Positions 50,316-61,315 of a DNA stretch of 64,000 nucleotides are shown here, piece after piece (positions within the stretch are counted from its first letter, which is position 1; every line of letters begins with the position of its first letter). The stretch spans positions 51,997,493 to 52,061,492 of the forward strand of contig JACBWW010000003.1 of NCBI GenBank assembly GCA_020086605.1. The letters are read 5' to 3'. Origin of the DNA: Lanius collurio. Its lineage: Eukaryota; Chordata; Aves; Passeriformes; Laniidae. The notes beneath the pieces were generated by a model. That model was not told where the DNA came from and did not search any database. It saw only the letters and a program-made list of their open reading frames with translations. Position numbers and translations under genes: made by a program.

Positions 50316-50429
50316 TTTAAAAAATAATCACAAAAAGGGTTCTTCCAGGAAAATATGTGCTCCATTTTCCAGTGTGTAGTTCCTCAGACCAAACAGAAGG
50401 GCTGGCCTGACTTATGATTTTATAAAGTA

Positions 50430-52330
50430 ACTTCTGAATCTTATTTTTAGGAAGTGAATTATGAATACTATGACCAGGACTAGAGGGGCCTTGCCTCTAG
50501 TCCGGTGGAGGAAGAGAACAACTGGGTTTACTGGACTGTGTGGATTGAATTCAATGACCTGGCACATCAGACCCAGCTTGCTTTCACTTGAATGAGCATC
50601 CTGTACACATAATTTACTGCCCCAGGTTGGAAACACAGCCCTACCATCTGCCATGGGCCAATCCAGACTGCAATGGAGCAGGGTGAAGCTCTGGAACACC
50701 TGCAATACATTGATGACATCATCATGAGCAAAAGAGCAGACTTTTTTGAGAAAGGGAAGAAAGAAAATAGTCCAAAATACTTCTGAAAGCTTCTTTTGCC
50801 ATAAAACAAAATAACATATTTGGACTACACAGGAGATCAGTTTTTAGGAATATAATGACAATATGGATGTGGGCAGATCCCAATGGATGTGATCAACAAA
50901 ACAACATCTCCAACAACTAGCAAAGAAGAAACTCAAGCTTTCTTTGAGCACTGTGGGTTTTTGGAAAGTGCGTATTCCAAATGTAAGCCCTCTCTATCAA
51001 GTGACCCATGAGAAGAAAAATTTCCGATAGGGCACTGAGAAACATCTTGCCTTTGAACAAAATATTTGGGAGACATTTCATGCAGTAGGTCTTGGGCTCA
51101 TCTAGGCAGGAAAAGATATAAAATAATGTGGGCTTTAATACATGCTGGAAGAACAACCCTGTCTGGAGCCTCTGGAAGAAAGCACCAAGGGTTACTCCCT
51201 GATGTGTCCTGTTGTATTGTAGGAAAGCATCAGAGATAGAAAATAGCTGCTTGAAGCCTTACTCAATAAGTTGCAGAAAGGAGGAGATGAATCAGGTGAA
51301 TTTGCAGAAATGACAGCCATCCTGATAACTTTAGATATTGCTGACCAAAAGAAATGGCCAGTGCTCTATCTGTGTATTGGCTGGTGGTGGAATGCCCTGT
51401 GGGGATGTTACAGCAAGGAAAACAGTGCAACTGGCTGTGCAAAGGCAAACCCATCTGGGCAGCTGCATTGTTGTGAGATAGCGCTGTAAGAGTGCTTCAC
51501 GCAAATGCCACTGAAAAACATCAGCACAATCAGCAGGTGGATCAGGCTGATAAGATTGAAATGGCTCAGATGGATCCAGATTGGTGGACTATTTATAGGC
51601 CAGCAGGCCCATGACACTTATGGCCATCTAGGAAGAGATACACTACAGAGATAGACTCGTGATCATGAGGTGGCTTTAGCATGGACGCTGTTACACTCAT
51701 TTTCCATGAACATGGAGTGGTGCTGTGATCAAGCAAACCAAATGGTTAAAGTCTGTCTGGTATGGGGGACAATGGTTGAAATCTTAGTATGTGGAGGCCT
51801 GCTAGGCTGACTTTATCAGACTCCTGCAAACCTGCCAAGGGAAGCATGATATGTTTACAGTGTTGAAGTAACCACCATATAGCTGGAAGCAATATCCACG
51901 TCCCACTGCCCAGAACACTATCCTGGGGCCATGAAAAACAAGCCTTATGGCAACATGGCACTGCAGAAACAATTGAGTCAGACAACTGGACTAATTTCTG
52001 AAACAACCTTATAGGCACCTTGTCCAAAGAACATGCAATGAGTGACTACATCATAACCCCTATCATGCATCAGTCTCCAGGAAAATCAAATTATAAAATG
52101 GACTTCTGAAGACTACACTGAGGGCAATGGGTGCTTGGACCTCCAAATATTGGGGAAAGCATTTAACAAAAGCCATCTGGCTAGTCAACACTAGAGGATA
52201 TGCCTATCAATCTGTCCATGGCCTATCAGAACTTTTATGTACTGAGGAAAACAATAAAGTCCCCGTGGCACACATAAAAATATGCTGGGGTAGACAGCTT
52301 GGGTTATACCTGCCTGTGATATAATCAATC
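50430..52330 (+). pseudogene. pol: ERVL pol pseudogene (RT to integrase), broken
   Basis: Once encoded the polymerase of an endogenous ERVL retrovirus. The reverse-transcriptase active site YIDD is at 50706-50717, preceded in frame by a GWKHSPTIC block (50625-50651), as in retroviral RT. The frame stops at 50784-50786, 22 codons after YIDD. Fragments with the order of RT connection, RNase H and integrase follow in several frames: a DTYGHLG-like zinc-finger piece near 51610, a decayed CxxC near 51720, and an SDNWTNF motif (51978-51998), where the usual glycine after DN is now W. The C-terminal integrase part lies at about 52100-52320. Gag, protease and the N-terminal half of RT are missing. 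It has many stops and frameshifts, no env was seen, and it cannot make a working enzyme. Confidence 0.9.
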
Positions 52331-52535
52331 TGCCAGGCCTCCCAATATTTATACTTCAACCATCATTCTCCGTACCAGAGGTGATAAACAGCACAAGAGG
52401 GAATATATATATATAAATTCACTTTGGAACCTCTGTCATTATCTTGAACCCTTTGAAATAACAACACCCCACACTGTATGCCAAAAAAGACTATCATGGT
52501 TTGATTCCTACTGGTAGGTAAGCAGCACATTGTCA
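52331..52535 (+). mobile_element. Possible 3' end of the ERVL element and LTR start remnant
   Basis: After the integrase region an A-rich AAAAAAGAC (about 52482-52490) could be the polypurine tract. It is followed by TATCATGGTTTGATTCCTAC, which looks like the first bases of a bird LTR (compare 4548). LTR similarity is lost after about 40 bases. This start differs from the visible start of the 5' LTR, so the link is tentative; it could be a separate LTR fragment. Confidence 0.35.
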
Positions 52536-55500
52536 ATGATTCTTACCTTCTAAGATAGCTGTATGTATTTTTTTTAAGATGCATGGGCTAGATTCAATCA
52601 TGTACATCAGTGGTACATCAACATAAGTAACTTAAGGTAGCCATGCCAGTTGTGGCTGTGCATTTTTATGAATTCAGTTCAACAGAATCCCAAAACCACT
52701 CTGGGTATTCTCTTCTTCAGGCTCATGACAAAAAAATAAATTATTTAAACTTGATGACTAGCACAGTATCTGTCACACATATGTTTTGCAAGCTTAGAAA
52801 CTTTATCAATATCAGACTCATTACATTATTTATGTTAAATTTGTTTCTTGTTTAAAAACATTTCATCAGCCTGCCATTCTGCGTTGAAAATACAAGTCAT
52901 TGCTAATTTAGCTGCAAGGTTTTATTTTTTTTCTTTAAAGGAAAAAAATATTTTAAAAATAGTTTATTTGTATCCTACATACTCATAAGAATCCATCTGT
53001 CTCTGTAACATTAATAAAAATCTTGGCTCAGGACTTAAAGAGTAAGCAAGAGGAGAGATTGTATGAGCATACAGAAGAAAAACAAGAGCTAATTCTCCCT
53101 GTAGGTGAACAGAAAAAGGATATGGCTGGGCAAGAAGTATGAAACTGAAATGAGATAATGTGCATGTTGAAACTGCAGTAGGGAAACAGAGGGAAAATTC
53201 TGCCATTAGGAAAAAATGGGACAGTCAGGCTTGGAAGAAAACTGGTTGAAAAGCCTTCACGCAGTTAAAAACTTTCTTCTTCAGTGCTCAGAACAGAATG
53301 AAATGAATTCAGGTCTCACTAGCCCTTGGCTGCCTGCCTATACCTGTGACATCTGCTATTTTCTGTGCCCACAGAGAGGCTGACAGCGCAGCACTGTTAT
53401 CAGTTGCTGTGGTAGCTCCAAAAGCAAGGATTTGTGTAGTTAGTATAAAGGCTGTCTTTGTCATAATATTTAACAGATTGGATATGGACTTTTGAAGTAA
53501 ATCTCCTCATAATCCCCACTTTTTGCAGCATGGTTATCTTTGAGTAGTGATTACAAACTGAACTCCTTTTGTGTGGAAGTAAACCAGGGGATGCATCCTG
53601 AGTCTGTTCCTTTCGTTAATGGCAGCAAATCCATGGGAACAAAGAAGAAGCAAATTTCCACAAAATGGAAACACTGAACATCAGTTTTTCTGCAAAGTGG
53701 ACTCACAGTCATTTGCTAATAAGACATAGCTTTGGATTCCACTCCTGCTAACCACCAATATGATATCCTATCAATGTCTTCTTCCTTTTAAAAAGACAGA
53801 CATGGGTACAAAGGAAGTCAGCAGCAGAAGAAAAAATGAAAAAAGTCTAGTGAAGCTATAATTAAGATTACACAGGGAACTTAATTAGCGCATTCACAGT
53901 GCATAAACAAATGTACATACCTGTTATGTTTAGATGTTAAGATTGCCTTTAAGGATTCAGCTTCCCTTTTCCCTTTTTCCTAGGATCCCTTCTTCCTTCA
54001 TAGATACTGCTCCCATATCCAATTGGTGCCTTACTTTTTTAGTGCAAAACATGACCTCACCTGACCTTCCCTGCCCACTAATCAGACCTACAGTAAAACT
54101 GATTTGTAGTTTATTTCATCTGGTGATTATCAATGCAATACAGGGCTGCCTAATGGGCAATAGTGGCTTTGCACATCAATACTGTGGGGTACTGAATGAT
54201 ATTATTGCCACACAAATCAGCAGCATATGGACAATTTGGGCAAATAATGAAAAATTTGTGTTAGCAGTGTAATTAATATTATGTAACATACATTTCCTGA
54301 TTTGCAACCACCTTTCTGAATGCTGACAATTTTGGAAAGACAGATGTAGTAGACAACAGTGATGGTTACATTTTAAAAAGTTTGTTTATTTTAAACATTA
54401 CACTACATCTATGGAAGGACCAAGAAATAAACTGCGGTCTCTCAGGAAGATTAAAACTTCAAGATCTGTCTCCAACAACTTAATTTGTTACTGTTATCTA
54501 GTCAGAGTAACATTATACAGCCAACTTTAATCCAGACAATACTCCACTACCTTGTTTTTGGGTGTTTGTATTTGTCATACTAATATTTGTAAATGCCTTA
54601 TATAGAATAAAAACCAAAATAAGTCAGTTCCTTTGAATAGATGTCAGTTGCAGCTGCACCTCTGAAGGTCCTCACTTCAGATATGCTGAATGTAAAACTC
54701 AGTCTTGCTCTGTGGTGAAGAACAATGTTATACTACCTCTTCCTGGTTTAAGCTTTTATTTTCTTTTCAAAATCCTTAGGTTGGACAGCAAAGGCTTTCT
54801 TTTGTTGCCAAGGAGGAAAACTTTAAAATTATATTCAATAGAGTCTTATCTGCAGCTTTTGAGGCAATAATGTTGTTTCTTATATGTGGGGAAATCCTAG
54901 TAGAAACTAAGGATCCAAATTTAATAATTTTAAGGTATATTTAACAATACCAGTATTTCCATCAACAACTGTTTGGATGCAGTTCAAAAGGCGCTTAAAA
55001 GTCACTACTTATAACTAATATGATCTTCCTATAATCCTTTTCTTGGATCAGACATATGGACTTTGTCTCTTTGCTTTTAAAGTATGGATGAATTACTTGA
55101 ATGTAGGAGAATATCTTACAGTACTTTGTATGAATTGTGAATTTCATAGTATCTAATCATCTCATCATTAGAATATGGACTTTGAAATTTTATTTCTTCC
55201 TAAGTAAAATCAGGAGTTTCCATTTGCTTAAAAAAATCATCCTCTCTGTTAGTAGAAAAAACCCCTTCTCTTTACAAAGAATAAAACACATAAAGGATTC
55301 AGGGAGATGGTAATTTCTGTTTTTGCTATGAGGCAATTATAATAATCACAGCCATCAAAATGAATGCCCTTTTAAAATTCCTTTTCTTCCTGAAGTGTCA
55401 ACCTGTGATATTCCAAACAATTGTGTCTGCCTCTTGGCACACATTTAAGATATCCTTGGCAAATGAAAACTGAATCAACAATAATACTTTTTAAATCCCT

Positions 55501-56356
55501 AAGGCAAAATTGAAACTTTATATACTTATAGAAGAAAACAGTTATTCTCCAAATGGCTGGCAACACCATCTCCAGGCTATATAGTAACAGATGCCAATGA
55601 AAATGATTGCACATTTCTTTATTCTCACTAGATAACCTTCAGGTATAATGATTTCAGGCTCTCTGATTTTCTGACTTATTTTCCATACATATTACATGCA
55701 ACAGCTGCAACACTTAAGGTTGCCTGTCAGTCACATACAGAATAGATGAAAAATATACCTAAAATTCAATTTATTGCACTGGGATACTGTATTTCATGGT
55801 GTAAATACCACATCCCCCTGAGGAACTAAAGTTACTGCAAAGGCTGAGTTTGGCCCTTCACAGAGATGGTAACTGAAGCCCAGAAAAGTCCATTGAAGTT
55901 TGTGCTGTAACCCTCCTACCTGCACTGGCACATTTTTGGGCAACTTTTGACCATTTAACTAACTTTACCCTTCACCAGGCTCAGGGAGCTTCCCAGTGCC
56001 TTGGTGGCCTTTGACCTCTTCTCTTTGACTTGGCAAAGCAGTTCTGCCTCAAGGGTGGACTAAAGAAATCTTCCACTTACAGCTGTAAGTCTGACAATAG
56101 TGTGTAACTTCCTGTTAGGATTCTGCTTATCTAGGTGTCTCTTACTTTTCTTGCTTAGTAAATTTGTTGACTTAAATCCATGGGAATCAAGTACTCATAT
56201 ACATGCATGAAAGATATCATACAGATTAATAAATAATACATATATTTTATTGTTTATAACAGTATGTAATTTATCTAGTGTGCATTATGGATAATGGTGT
56301 TTCTGTTACGTGTTTAGTATTTGAATTCACAGAATTATCTTTGGCAATACTTCTTG
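52536..56356. other. Intergenic or intronic DNA, no gene seen
   Basis: AT-rich sequence. The frame at 53934-54272 (112 codons) has no recognisable domain. No transposon recognised. Confidence 0.4.
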
Positions 56357-56361
56357 CAGTC
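56357..56361. repeat. Target-site duplication CAGTC, left copy
   Basis: CAGTC immediately before the TG of the LTR; the same five bases follow it at 57266-57270. Confidence 0.82.
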
Positions 56362-56719
56362 TGCCCCAGTTTGAGACAAATTCAGAGGAATGTCAGAAAT
56401 TAATGTCTCTCCCCTGATAGAAGACAGGTTACAGCCACCCCTCCCCCACCAGGTTTGGGAAAAAATTCCTTGGAGGAAAGTGAAAAATGAAAAAACAAAC
56501 CTATTTATTTAACAAGTAAAGTGCACACAGGCACAGGGAAAGAACGAAAGAACGAAAGAACGAAAGAACGAAAGAACGAAAGAAAGAGAAAGAAAGAAAG
56601 GAAGGAAGGAAGGAAGGAAGGAAGAAAGAAAGGAAGAAAGGAAGAAAGGAAGAAAGGAAGAAAGGAAGAAAGGAAGAAAGAAAGAAAGGAAGAAAGGAAG
56701 AAAGGAAGAAAGGAAGAAA

Positions 56720-56817
<98 letters not shown>

Positions 56818-57265
56818 GTAATGCTAGATAATAAAATCTCTCACTGTGGAGGGAACCTGGGTAGATTTCAGAGTCCTTTGTAGGTGTGACTTTCTCCTCT
56901 TCAGGGCTGGGGTTCGGCATGGGCCCTTCCGGGCCTCGGTGGAAAGACAGTGAAGTTTTGGTGTTCTGAACAGAACAGAAGAGGAAGAAGAAGCCAAAGT
57001 CCCAGGGCTCTGTACTTTAGCTAACCAACAAGAAACTAACTGAAAAGCAAAAGAAATGTAACTCTCTTCCCTGCTGCAGGAGCGGAGCAGCCGGGCAGGA
57101 GAAGCCAGCGAGCTCATCTGTGTTTCGAACAGAGCGCCGAAAGAATTCCACCGGCTCTCCCCTCTCTCCCTTATCTAGCTTTAAAGGCACAGAGAGGCAC
57201 AGAATTCATGACTGGGCACAGAGCAGATGATAAGGAATACAGTATCATACAGCCACCTCAAGACA
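56362..57265 (-). mobile_element. Solo LTR with 5-bp TSD and an internal microsatellite
   Basis: On the + strand it runs from TGCCCCAGTTTGAG to CCACCTCAAGACA, and both ends are flanked by CAGTC. Reading the - strand it starts TGTCTTGAGG and ends CTGGGGCA, and has AATAAA at + 56504-56509 near its 3' end. Five-base duplications are usual for ERVL-type elements, but the sequence is unlike the other ERVL-type LTRs here, so the family is left open. About 280 of its 904 bases are a GAAA-type microsatellite (56541-56817) just upstream of the polyadenylation signal. The right half is CpG-bearing and well preserved, which suggests a fairly recent insertion. No internal retroviral sequence is attached. 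The 120- and 139-codon frames across the repeat are not proteins. Confidence 0.85.
56541..56817. repeat. Compound GAAA/GGAA/AACG microsatellite
   Basis: Ordered blocks: five AACGAAAG units, a short GAAA stretch, six GAAG units, about ten GGAAGAAA units with interruptions, then about 23 perfect GAAA units. Purine-only on the + strand except for the five C of the first block. The block order suggests stepwise growth from point-mutated variants. Confidence 0.97.
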
Positions 57266-57270
57266 CAGTC
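57266..57270. repeat. Target-site duplication CAGTC, right copy
   Basis: Second copy of the five-base duplication, directly after the LTR. Confidence 0.82.
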
Positions 57271-58080
57271 TAAATTCTTAATTTCAGAATAGAACATAAT
57301 AAAGTGTCAGGAATATTTTTCAAAGTTATACTAATTTTTTCTTACTTCTGATAAAGATTCAATTCTAAAATCAGATTAGTCTGCTGCAATTATACTGACA
57401 GATAGACATTATTATTACATTCATGTCACCTAGTACCTCAAGAATCTTCCTCTCTTCCCTGACTCTCAAGCAGATTTAACATTTTCTACCACTAAAGTAT
57501 TATCTCATTTCTATTACACTAATCTTCCAGATTATCTACATCTATTTGTATGATAATCTGACCCTATCCTGTATTAACAATAATTTCCATAACCTGGAAG
57601 TACAGTGAATGTACATACAATTATTTAAAATTAAAACATTATACCACTAAACAAAACAGATCCTGACAGCATTTCCTGAACTACTCATTTAATTGTTTTT
57701 GATCCTGATGATTGCTATTCATGACTTTATCTATCTTTTGTTTATCGTTTTTTCAATTCTAGGACTAATCCCCTCCTATTCCATTTTAAATTGGAATTTG
57801 CCTTTGCCTGAAATTGGATAGGGTAGTTTCATTGTATTACATTTGCCTATGAATATTGATCAAAAAAGGATATTTGTTTAGAATGGCATCTTTTAGACAA
57901 TGTACCAGACTACCTTAATAACAACCAATAAGAAGTATATCAGTGATATTCTGGTTCACAAAAAATATTACATTAGGTGAAAGAAATTATCTGTTCCATA
58001 GTCTTCTCTGAGTGTGTCAATTGTTTCAGCAGAATTACTTACTGATAATAGATGCATAATCTCAAATACTTAGCAGTTTA
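57271..58080. other. Intergenic or intronic DNA, no gene seen
   Basis: AT-rich sequence between the solo LTR and a CR1 element; nothing recognised. Confidence 0.5.
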
Positions 58081-58860
58081 GAATCACAGAATTATAGAAT
58101 GTTTATGTTGAAACTGACCTCACAGATCATATAGTTCCTACCCCCCTGCCATGGGCAGGGACACCTTCCACTAGACCAGGTTTATCAGAGCCCTGTCCAA
58201 CCTGGCCTTGAATATTTCTAGGGATGAATCATCCACAGCTTCTCTGAGAAACCTGTTCCAGACCCTCACCACCCCCACAGTAAAGAGCTTCCTCCTAATA
58301 TCAAATGTAAATCAACTCTCTTTCAGGTTGAAACCATTACTCCTTGTCCTATCACTTCATTCCCTTGTTAAAAAACCCTCTCCAGCTTTCTTGTAGGTCT
58401 TCTTTAGGTACTGGAAGGCTGCTGTAGGACCTCCCAGGAACTTCTTTTCTCCGGACTGAACAAACCCAACACTTCCTCTTATTTAGACACAAGGATGCCC
58501 TGCAAGACTGTCTCAAAAACGCTGCACAAATCCAGGCAGATGACACCAGTTGCTCTTCCCTTATCCACCAACACTGTAACCCCATCCTAGAAGGCCACCA
58601 ATTCTGTCAAGCATGATTTACCCTTAGTGAAGCCATTTTAGCTGTTAAAAATCATCTCCTAGTTTTCCATGTGCCTTAGCATAGTTTCCAGAAGGATCTG
58701 CTCCATGACCTTGCCAGGCACAGAGGAGAGACTGACTTGCCTGCAGTTACCTGGGTCTTCCTTTCTTCCTCTTTTTATGAAAGGGGATTATGTTTCCCCT
58801 TTTCCAGTCAGTGGGAACTTCCTTGTACTGCCACAACTTCAACTGCTCAATATCCTTTTC
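58081..58860 (-). mobile_element. CR1 LINE 3' fragment, reverse orientation
   Basis: A 5'-truncated CR1 retrotransposon of about 780 bases on the - strand. Its 3' end is at the left: GAATCACAGAATTATAGAAT is the complement of the CR1 tail repeat. The 3' untranslated region follows (GGCAGGGACACCTTCCACTA, TCCAACCTGGCCTTGAATAT, ACCCTCACCACCCCCACAGT), and beyond about 58580 the end of the reverse-transcriptase frame (GCCTTAGCATAGTTTCCAGA, TTTCCCCTTTTCCAGTCAGT). The coding part is broken by stops, and the catalytic core of the enzyme lies beyond the truncation. Open frames at 58208-58872 on both strands are shadows of it. It is longer than the CR1 piece at 4258-4490 and may belong to another subfamily. 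Confidence 0.95.
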
Positions 58861-60499
58861 ATAATTTTATAAGCTGTCATAAATCTATACTTTCATAAAC
58901 CTTAGTTTATGAAACCTTAGTATAGTTGACTTCTGATAATTCTATGGAAATGACTGTGCTAGATATGTGTGAGAATGGCTTTTTAATTTCTCACATTTAT
59001 ATTCCAGACAATGTACATGATAAACAGCATCAAGTTACATATCTTATTGGTTTTTAAATCCTCTAATATTCCAGAATTGATATTTTTTCTATTGTAACTT
59101 CCATATCTTACAGTTTTATGGTCTTATTAGATTATATGAAAGTGGTCACAAATCTGTTTATCGTTTTAGACAATTCAATCGTAAATATACATATTTATCT
59201 CACTTCCTGGCCTGTGAAATGAAGACAAAGTTTACTTCTTATAATCACTCTTGGGGAAAAAAATTACCACTATTAATATTTAGGAAATTCTATGTTGAAG
59301 TGATGAAAAATGTTTTAAATTAAGATGTCCTTACTTTGGTTTCTTCCTTATTTGGGCATCAATGAGTCTCAACATGACTGGTCATACAGCTGCTGTCACA
59401 GATCTAGAACAGCAATCCGGCTGTTAACCACATGTGGAATTTCTTTTTATCCTGAGGTTATGCTGTGATTGCAGTGCTGCATTGAAGTCACTAATGTATT
59501 CAAGAGGATATTTTCCATTTATTTCAAGGGACTGTAGCTTCTAACACAATTGGAAACTCTGAATATACTACATATCATTCCTGTATTGACAGAAAATCAT
59601 GTCTCAACAGCTACCACTTAGGAACCTTCTCAAAGTACAGAATTACAATACTGCATCTGATTCACAGCCTGATAGGTAACTTCTCGATCAGAGTTTGACT
59701 GAAATGTTTTATCTCCAACCTTCACAAACTCTACTTTCTAAAGTGAGAAATTTGTTGCAGGAAATAATTTCAGTTTTTATCACTTAGTGGGAATGGAAAG
59801 ATAGTGGAAAGGTAGAAAATCACTCAAATACATATTTTAGGGGCTACTTAGATACCTTAAGATTTATTTTAACTATGTCTACAATACATAAGAAGTAAAG
59901 ATAAATATGAGCAAGTTAAAATACAAAGTGCCTTCTGGATATGCAATAGCAGCAGATTTCAGTACTTTGTAATATTTGTATACTTTGTTCAGTATATGTT
60001 TTTTCCTATTTTGCTGCTCAGACATGGAAGGAATATAATTACTGTTAAGGACATCTCCACTCCTTAACTAAATCAGGGGGTTTGATTCTAAGAATTGCAA
60101 TTCATTTTATTTTTATCTAAATTCAGACTCCAAATGTAGATGTCCAGTCCGAGCTAGCCTTATACAATGGAGACAATTGTCTCCAGATTATTCATTAGAG
60201 ATTCAAGGAAGAATGCCTGTATTTCTGGGACAAAGTCAATTGAGGAATGCACAAATGAACTTCACAATCTCAAGAGAAACAATTTTCTTCGATGCTCTGG
60301 CCCAGGCCACATACTTCACACAAGACCTTTAATAAGCAGGTTTATGTCAGCTAGTCTTTGTTTTAATAAATTTTATGGCACAAGAGTAGCAGGCTTGTGC
60401 TACCAGCAGTCACAGTAAAACCCATACGAGTATGAAGTAAAACTTAAAATTATTTTAAAAATATATTTGACAGGAAATCTATAAGAAATTATAGAATGC
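58861..60499. other. Intergenic or intronic DNA, no gene seen
   Basis: AT-rich sequence with no recognised element. The small frame at 60167-60418 has no recognisable domain. Confidence 0.45.
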
Positions 60500-60640
60500 T
60501 GTGTGTTAACCCTGGTAAACAGCTCAGCCCTACACAGACTCTCTCATTCACTTTCCTCAGTGGGGTAGTGAAGAGAATTGGAATGGTAAAAATGAGCAAA
60601 TTTTTGGTGTAGGACAAGTTTAATAGATAAAGCAAATGTG
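60500..60640 (-). mobile_element. ERV LTR split by a nested insertion, left part
   Basis: On the + strand it starts TGTGTGTTAACCCTGG and contains CACTTTCCTCAGTGGGGTAG and GAAGAGAATTGGAATGG, the complement of the 3' part of the LTR at 48055-48557. This is the 3' end of a - strand LTR whose 5' part resumes at 60891. The last five bases (ATGTG) are probably one copy of the duplication made by the nested LTR. Confidence 0.8.
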
Positions 60641-60890
60641 TGTGTTTTGGTTTTGCATGCAAGGTAGGGGAGTTTGAGGGTTTTTGGGGGTGATAGGGGG
60701 ATACAGCAGTGGCTTCTGTAAGCTGCTAGAAGCTTCCTCCATGTTCAACAGAACCAATGTTAGCCCTGTCCTTATAAGGATCAAAGAGCTTTCCACTATA
60801 TTTTCTCTACCCTGTCCAGTTGAGGAGAGGGAGATGTGCATCTGTAGGCACTGTGTCCAGGATTACATCAGGCGGGATTACATCACCACA
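60641..60890 (+). mobile_element. Nested LTR, ERVL-type, internally deleted
   Basis: It starts TGTGTTTTGGTTTTGCATGC and ends CATCACCACA, giving TG...CA ends with a TGTG/CACA inverted repeat. The 5' part (GTGGCTTCTGTAAGCTGCTA, CCATGTTCAACAGAACCAAT) matches the start of the LTR at 49302-50315. The 3' part (CTATATTTTCTCTACCCTGT, CAGTTGAGGAGAGGGAG) matches its end. The middle ~700 bases are missing, joined near 60766. Flanks are ATGTG (60636-60640) and CTGTG (60891-60895), a 5-bp duplication with one change, fitting ERVL. Because it interrupts another LTR, it is the younger of the two. Non-coding. Confidence 0.78.
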
Positions 60891-61315
60891 CTGTGCATGT
60901 GAACAGACCAAAACAAGTAATTTCTTCACCCTTTCCTATCAGCAGGTGTTCAGTCTTCTCCAGGAAAGCAGGCTCCACTGTATGTAAGAACAGATGCTTG
61001 GAAGGACAAATAACATCTCTCTGAACATCCCCCCCTTCCTATTCTTTCCTCCAGATTTTACTGCTGGGCACGACATCTTATGTTATGGAATATTCCTTCT
61101 GTCAGTTGGGGTCAGCTGTCCCTCACAACTTCTCTGGCCCCCAGCCTACTCACTGCCAGGACATCCTGAGATGGGCTTGGTGCTGTGTGAGCACTGTTCA
61201 GCAGTAACTAAAACACTGGTGTGTTATCAACATCATTTTGGTCACAAAGGCCAATCATAGAGCCATATAACCTACTATGAAAAACACTAAATCTATCCTA
61301 ATCAAACCCAGTATA
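60891..61315 (-). mobile_element. ERV LTR split by a nested insertion, right part
   Basis: Continuation of the - strand LTR: GCAGGTGTTCAGTCTTCTCC, GGAAAGCAGGCTCCACTGTA, CTGCTGGGCACGACATCTTA, GTCAGCTGTCCCTCACAACT, GAGCACTGTTCAGCAGTAAC and ACACTGGTGTGTTATCAACA. These are the complement of blocks in the + strand LTR at 48055-48557. The element's 5' end is near 61311-61315 (CAGTATA). Flanks outside 60500 and 61315 do not match as a duplication. The 88-codon + frame at 60994-61260 lies inside this LTR and is not a gene. Confidence 0.82.

Noticed and set aside
56541..56817. CRISPR-like or minisatellite array
   Set aside because: The units are 4-8 bases without spacers; it is a compound microsatellite.
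56521..56920. Long lysine/glutamate-rich (+) and phenylalanine/serine-rich (-) open frames
   Set aside because: Direct translations of the GAAA-type microsatellite inside an LTR; not proteins.
60994..61260. 88-codon + strand frame
   Set aside because: Antisense read-through of the - strand ERV LTR at 60891-61315.
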